Shown: positions 58,817 through 64,000 of the stretch, piece by piece
How the letters are laid out: every line of letters begins with the position of its first letter
How positions within the stretch are numbered: position 1 is the first letter of the stretch
Source of the DNA: Paratinospora sagittata
Lineage: Eukaryota; Streptophyta; Magnoliopsida; Ranunculales; Menispermaceae
Direction: 5' to 3'
DNA length: 64,000 nucleotides
NCBI GenBank assembly: GCA_035771175.1
Contig: CM069595.1
Coordinates: 5,126,094-5,190,093 of the forward strand
Translations under genes and position numbers: made by a program
The notes under the pieces: generated by a model
The model's database searches: none
Seen by the model: only the letters and a program-made list of their open reading frames with translations
Told to the model about the DNA's origin: nothing

Positions 58817-61312
58817 CTACTTGATATATTGAGAAAGCCACTTGAAGCCATCACCATAACCCATTTTCCGCACTATGCTGCACATAAAAACCTCGAGTGG
58901 ACGAACATTGGAGTCCGCAAGGTTCACCTTCCCCTTCCCGGTTGTAAAGTTGGTGAGACCCAAGTGGTAGCGCAGCTCATCCTCTGAAGCTGCATACGGA
59001 ATATCAATCTTATTTCCCAGCACAAGGAATGGAACGTTAGCCAAGGACTCATCGGAGAGGAGGGCATCTAGCTCCTTCTTCGATTCTGCAAATCTCTCCT
59101 TGTCATTGGCATCAACCAGGTACACCACTGCATCCACCTACACAAGCAAAACCCAAATATGCATATTCTCCAGGATCATTTGAAATAAAAAAGCTGAAAA
59201 CATGTGCAGGACATATAGTTTTCTCAAGTAATAGCAAAGAAGCCCGTTCAATAAAGCAAAATAAAGTGGATCATTCAAACAAAGAACAAATGAGAGAGAG
59301 ATAAAGAGTTTATGACGAGGATTCGTTCAAGGCTCATGGGCCTTAAAGTGGCTTAAACTAGAATATCATATAAAATTGAAGATGGAATTGGTAATATTGT
59401 TGGTTTTCTGGATTTCATCAAAGTTTTCAAAAGAACAATCAGAAGATATGACAAATGCAGGTGATAGATAACATAAGTGCAAGGAAATAGCAAACAAAAG
59501 AATTGACATACATATCTAACATGATAGTGCCCTCAAAATAAAATTAAGAATGTAAAGCAAATGGCTATCAAAATGGATCATGATGTTAAACTACCAAAAC
59601 AGGATACAAGAATAAGAGATGAGCCATTGTACAGGCATTTAAAGCCTCGAAGTCGATTCTAATTCATCATGTCAAAAGTTTAAGAATGCATTCATTTTCA
59701 ATCATGAATACAAAATGGTAGATTAAACCAACCCTGGCAAACACAACAAAAGAAAGATACTTACGAAATATTTGAAAATGGACAGGCAAGGAAATAGTAG
59801 CAACAATAATGACAACATCAATAACAATAGCAGTGGTTACACCAAGGATTATACAGAGCACAATCATGAACATGCGGTTGCTGCTCAAATGATATATGAG
59901 CAAACAAACATATCCATAGATAGAAAATCCAACATCTTAGCGGAAATTTTTTTTCCAAATTTGGCAAATAAAACTATTCAATATGTTCAAAACCCCCCAA
60001 AAGTTTGAGCACACAATCAAATACTCCAACAAAGAACCACATGGATTTCTAGAGAGAGACAGGAACAGCTAAAAGAGGGGAAAAAAATCTGAAATTTTCA
60101 ACAGGAAACTGGATCACTTCCATCACAAGTCACCCAAGCTTAAGAAATCTTTTCATGTACACTACTGAAAGAATAAAGTACCCATATAGGACACAAGTGG
60201 AAATCCACTGTCTCAAGAATCCTTGTGGTACAGATTTTAAGAAATCTCATCTTTTCTCAAGAGTCTGTGAGATGTAGATTAGCATTTATGGACTAGTAAC
60301 AGCTTCACATTCTTATAATCAACATTCTATTATAGAACCTACAATAACACAATGTTGGGCGGGCCTAAATCTCAACTATTACCGATATTGTCCCTAGCTT
60401 AAACACCTATGGGCTTAGGTGATGGGTTTTAATCCAAAAGGCTTTTGGTAGTAATGAGGGTGAGATCCCAACTTATATTCTATGTGATAAACTTGTCATA
60501 TCCAACGTGGGACTGTTATTTTGGTCCACACATACCCAACGTACAAAAGCAAAGTCATCACATTTTTCCATTCATTTGTACATTGTGGTATACCTTGTGA
60601 TGATGCAAATGTCAAATCCCTTTGGTTTTACTCTAATATGGGTAGTTCATTCCAAGTCTTTCCAATGACACGAAACCAAAAACGGGTCACCCAAGAAATG
60701 TTGTGGCAAACCACAAAGCAGAGTCAATACCATCACTGATTTCCTTGTTAGCAATACGGTAATACCACAATGGAATTATAATGTTACTAAACTCGAGCTT
60801 TATTTCAAAAGTTTTCAGAAAATATGGCATTCAGACCTATAATCACACAAACCAGCTAAAACCAAGCTCAGGTGTGATCTATTTCTCAAACAAAAGACAG
60901 TCACAAAGAAACCCAAAAGAAATACCCAAAAAAAAAGAAAAAAAAAAGTATCACCTTAGCGTAGTAATCTTTCCACACTCTGCGAGCGATCTGATGGCCT
61001 CCTAAATCAAAGGCCTTGAACTTGATCTTCCCAATACTCAACTCCTCTGATGTCGGATACTGCGTCGGCTGGTGCTGAACCAATCTCTGCCAATCAATCA
61101 CCACAAACACCACATCAATTAAACACCAAAAAAACTGACCGAAAAAATAAAAAATTCTGCAAAGATCAAAAGAAAACGAAAACCTCATCTTTCAACATAT
61201 GCAACAAAGTTGTCTTCCCGGCATTATCGAGCCCCAGAAACAAGATCTTGGCTTCTTTCTGCCACAGACCGAGCGATGCCAGAACTCCGTAAAACCAATC
61301 GAGAAGAAACAT
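58817..61312 (-). CDS. SAR1: SAR1 small GTPase (COPII coat)
   Basis: Three coding exons, 61312-61184, 61086-60955 and 59137-58817, giving 193 aa, the standard SAR1 length. SAR1 is loaded with GTP by SEC12 at the ER and recruits SEC23/24 to bud COPII vesicles. The N-terminal amphipathic helix [17 protein letters not shown] is present, as are the P-loop GLDNAGKTT (27-36), switch [11 protein letters not shown], switch II FDLGGHQ, NKID and the C-terminus [10 protein letters not shown]. Intron 2 carries a solo TRIM LTR. A second SAR1 lies about 1.2 kb upstream on the same strand, a tandem pair. Confidence 0.96.
60353..60540 (-). mobile_element. Solo TRIM LTR in SAR1 intron 2
   Basis: 188 bp starting TGTTGGGCGGGCC and ending CATACCCAAC, matching the LTR at 54827 along its length (ACCGATATTGTCC, GAGATCCCAACTTATATTC, TTTTGGTCCACA). 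No second LTR or interior nearby, so it is a recombined solo LTR. Confidence 0.85.
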
Positions 61313-62508
61313 CGTTTACGAGTCTCTCAGAGAAAACAGTAGTAAAATTCGCGTCAGTTCACTACAATCCAACCGACGAGACGACCAGATCGGCAAATCC
61401 AGAAGCTAATATAGCAGAAAATGCAATCAATTCTTCGCGAAATGAAAGAAATGTTCGGAAAGATTGAGATGAAGAAGTTAAAGGGTCGAGCGAACCCTAA
61501 AGAGAGAGACACAGAAATTCAGACAAATGAAGAAGAGTTTGGGCTTATTTGCACTATACAAACACATACGCATGTTTACCCGCGGTAACTCCGCTTTAGT
61601 GCTCTACACTCATCTAGTGGAGTTTCTATTTTTAATTTATTTTTTAACCTTTTTTTTTAGTCTACTTCTCACCAACTACCGATTTTAGTTATTTTCTTGA
61701 TGTATTTATTTATTTTTATTTTTTTTAATTTCTATAACTGAAGATTTCATATAAAATATCTGTTTTTATTTTATTATATGATAAACAAAATTTGAAAATG
61801 ATGCTAAAATATCCGCTCTCTCATTCTTCATGATAACTTGATTTGAGGTTCTTACACGACTTTATTTATTCATTATATTTGTGATTTCCATACTTATTAT
61901 AGCTTTTACACACTTTAATTTATGGGAATTGTATTGGTGCTTGACATTATTAACAAAGAATTAGTTTGATAGAAAATAGGGAAAGAAAATATAATTGAAA
62001 GTTTTGGTTTCTTTTTTTTTTCTTTTTCCTTTTTGGGTAAATTTAGGACTTATGAGGAACCGAACACCAAAATACAAGGAAAAAGCTTTCGTTTCTGTTT
62101 CTTTTTTCCTGAACTTGGTGATTGGAGGAATTAGTCATAGAGACATGATTACTTAACATTGCAAGAAAATTGCTGGCAAGATCAGTGAAGAACACGGCAG
62201 GTCCATCTACTCTAGTTAGCAAAACCATACAAAACTGACTCCGTTGTAAAATGATCCATCTTTTATAGCAATATAAGAAGAAGGAAAAAAGTATGGAATT
62301 GGTAAGTTGCTCAAACCACATTCTAAAGCAGATATGCCAAAAAACCCCTCTTTTATCATTGTGCAATCACGTTACACAGTAGAATTTTTGCATAAATACT
62401 CAAAATGGTTTGTGTTTTTTGGTCCTTCAAAACTGATTCAAAAATAAAAAATGAATCATTATCAAAAAAAAAAACTGCAAAAATGCAGAATAGCAAAGGC
62501 ACCAGAGT
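61313..62508. other. SAR1 promoter and 3' UTR of the second SAR1 gene
   Basis: Left part is the SAR1 5' flank, with a GC-rich CCGCGGTAACTCCGC box near 61581. The right part, next to 62508, is the 3' UTR of the second SAR1. No other gene seen. Confidence 0.4.
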
Positions 62509-62829
62509 TCACTTGATGTACTGAGAGAGCCACTTGAAGCCATTGCCATACCCCATCTTGCGGACGATACTGCACATGTAAACCTCGAGGGGACGGACAT
62601 TGGATTGTGTTGGATCTGCCGTGCCTGTTCCAGTGGTTAAATTGTTTAGCCCCACATGGAAACGTAGCTCTTCCTTAGAGGCTGCATATGGAATGTCAAT
62701 TTTGTTTCCTAACACGAGGAATGGAACAACTGCTAGGGACTCGTCTGAGAGTAGAGCATCCAATTCCTTCTTCGACTCCGAGAACCTCTCCTTGTCGTAG
62801 GCATCCACCAAGTATACTACCTCATCCAC
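62509..62829 (-). CDS. SAR1: Second SAR1 GTPase gene, last exon only
   Basis: A 321-nt exon (acceptor GGGCAG|GTGG) of exactly the same length and phase as exon 3 of the complete SAR1 gene, encoding [20 protein letters not shown] to [10 protein letters not shown] with NKID. By my count it differs at about 19 of 106 residues, mainly in the segment after LTTG. Exons 1 and 2 are not in 62830-64000, so they lie beyond the right edge and the second intron exceeds 1.1 kb. Confidence 0.93.
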   Translation of the reverse strand: MDEVVYLVDAYDKERFSESKKELDALLSDESLAVVPFLVLGNKIDIPYAASKEELRFHVGLNNLTTGTGTADPTQSNVRPLEVYMCSIVRKMGYGNGFKWLSQYIK

Positions 62830-64000
62830 CTGCCCACGAGGAGAGAATGCAATTATGCGGTGATTAGCTCCCACAAATCAAAGGGAAATCATCAAGATTT
62901 AGTGCTAAGAGGAGAAGAAACTTATAAGAAAATCACTGTCACTGCAGCATGACACGGACAGTGAAGCAAGTCAATATTTTAAAGGGACGCAAAAAGTCAA
63001 CAGAACAGATATTGATCACATAACAATTTAAAACATATGATGGAAACTTTTGCTAGTTGTAAGTTTAAGATCGTTGAGTTGAGGCTCGAATAAATAAATA
63101 AAAAAGTATCGAAAACAAAAAAGATGCAGCTATTACTACCAAGTGAAGCGCAATTACAGGGGAGAGCAAGCCAAGTAGCTAAAAATAAACCGAGGCAAAG
63201 AGTCAAAAACATCAATAATATCTTCTAATCATGTCCCAGCCCAAAGGCGCACAATCTCAAGGTAAGACAATGAGAAATAGCTTAAAGGTTGCCATAAGAG
63301 GCTTACTGATCCAGGGCAAGATAATAATATATAAGCATGAATTTTGCATAGAGGCTTGTAATGTCTATTTCCCTTTTATACCCAAGTTGCAACATCTAAT
63401 GTTATCAAATCTGACCCACAAAAACATGAGAATGATGGGAAACATTAGAAGCTAAGAAGGTAGTAATAACGTTAGGTATTTGTTGGAAAGACACCTTTAT
63501 TCCCAGATGAGTATCAAACCACCATCTGTCAGGGTTAATACTTGATGACAAATATAGCATCTGTGCAGGCTACTAATAGAAAAATTCTGAGGAATTTGAA
63601 AGATCCGCCGACCAAAACTTACACATCTAATGTTGGACAACTTCCCATCGATCAATGAACATAAAGAGGTTTCTACTAGTAGAATTTAGGATGCAAATTA
63701 TATGTGTGGAAAGCTACTAGTAGACACCGCCTTGAAAATCAGAAAGTGCCATCAGCGAAACTTCCATCATTTGATGTTTGCCTCCCATGAATCAAACAAA
63801 CACAAAAAGAAGCTTGTTTGGGATTATGAAGGCATACACATCACCAAAGCATACAAGTTAAGGACAGCTTTCTTTCTTTCTTTCTTTTCAAATTACTAAT
63901 CAAATAGTTAATACCTACAACAGCTAAACAAAGCTACAAAAGACAACAGATGAAGAAAAGTGGTTTTAGCATCACAATCTCGACTTCATTCTCGGTTTTC
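62830..64000 (-). other. Intron 2 of the second SAR1 gene, incomplete
   Basis: AT-rich non-coding sequence between the last SAR1 exon and the right edge. No element or exon recognised. Confidence 0.5.

Overview
The window is nuclear DNA of a flowering plant, most likely a eudicot: all recognisable genes are plant genes split by GT-AG introns, intergenic DNA is AT-rich, and long stretches are transposable elements. No bacterial, CRISPR or operon-like structure is present. I could not fix the species. Coding exons were rebuilt by hand from both strands; every exon junction quoted has GT/AG ends, keeps the reading frame and gives family-typical protein.

Layout. 1-3132: minus-strand Ty1/copia retrotransposon running off the left edge (pol, gag, leader, PBS, one LTR). 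3969-8168: RNA polymerase subunit 9 gene (NRPB9), 4 exons, its 2.9-kb third intron filled by a dispersed repeat. 9761-11815: outer envelope PRAT protein OEP16-2, 7 exons, with two ACGT/ABRE boxes upstream. 12253-18032: an old, decayed plus-strand copia element bounded by two diverged LTRs; nested in it are a two-exon coiled-coil gene of unknown function (13312-14237) and a 915-bp hAT-type element with perfect 8-bp target duplications. 19215-42978: a 25-exon gene for the regulatory subunit 3 of protein phosphatase 4 (SMEK/PSY2 family, 894 aa by my assembly), whose introns carry hAT-MITEs, SINEs, LINE tails, an RTE remnant, a Tourist-like MITE and a plastid rDNA fragment. 45167-51710: a CKI1-like hybrid histidine kinase (7 coding exons, 1040 aa). 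54827-56355: TRIM-type miniature LTR elements and a SINE. 56500-56982: a DUF4228/PADRE gene with a duplicated W-box plus G-box promoter module. 58817-61312: a complete SAR1 GTPase gene; 62509 to the right edge: the last exon of a second SAR1 gene in tandem.

The genes are ordinary housekeeping or signalling genes with no evident shared pathway: transcription (NRPB9), plastid/mitochondrial envelope transport (OEP16-2), phosphatase targeting (SMEK), two-component signalling (CKI1-like), stress response (DUF4228) and COPII vesicle budding (two SAR1). All lie on the minus strand. I see no clear new biological system. The most unusual items are the uncharacterised coiled-coil gene inside a dead retrotransposon, the short-period repeats in both copia leaders, the TRIM cluster with flanking host duplication, the well-bounded hAT elements, and the plastid rDNA insert in the SMEK first intron.
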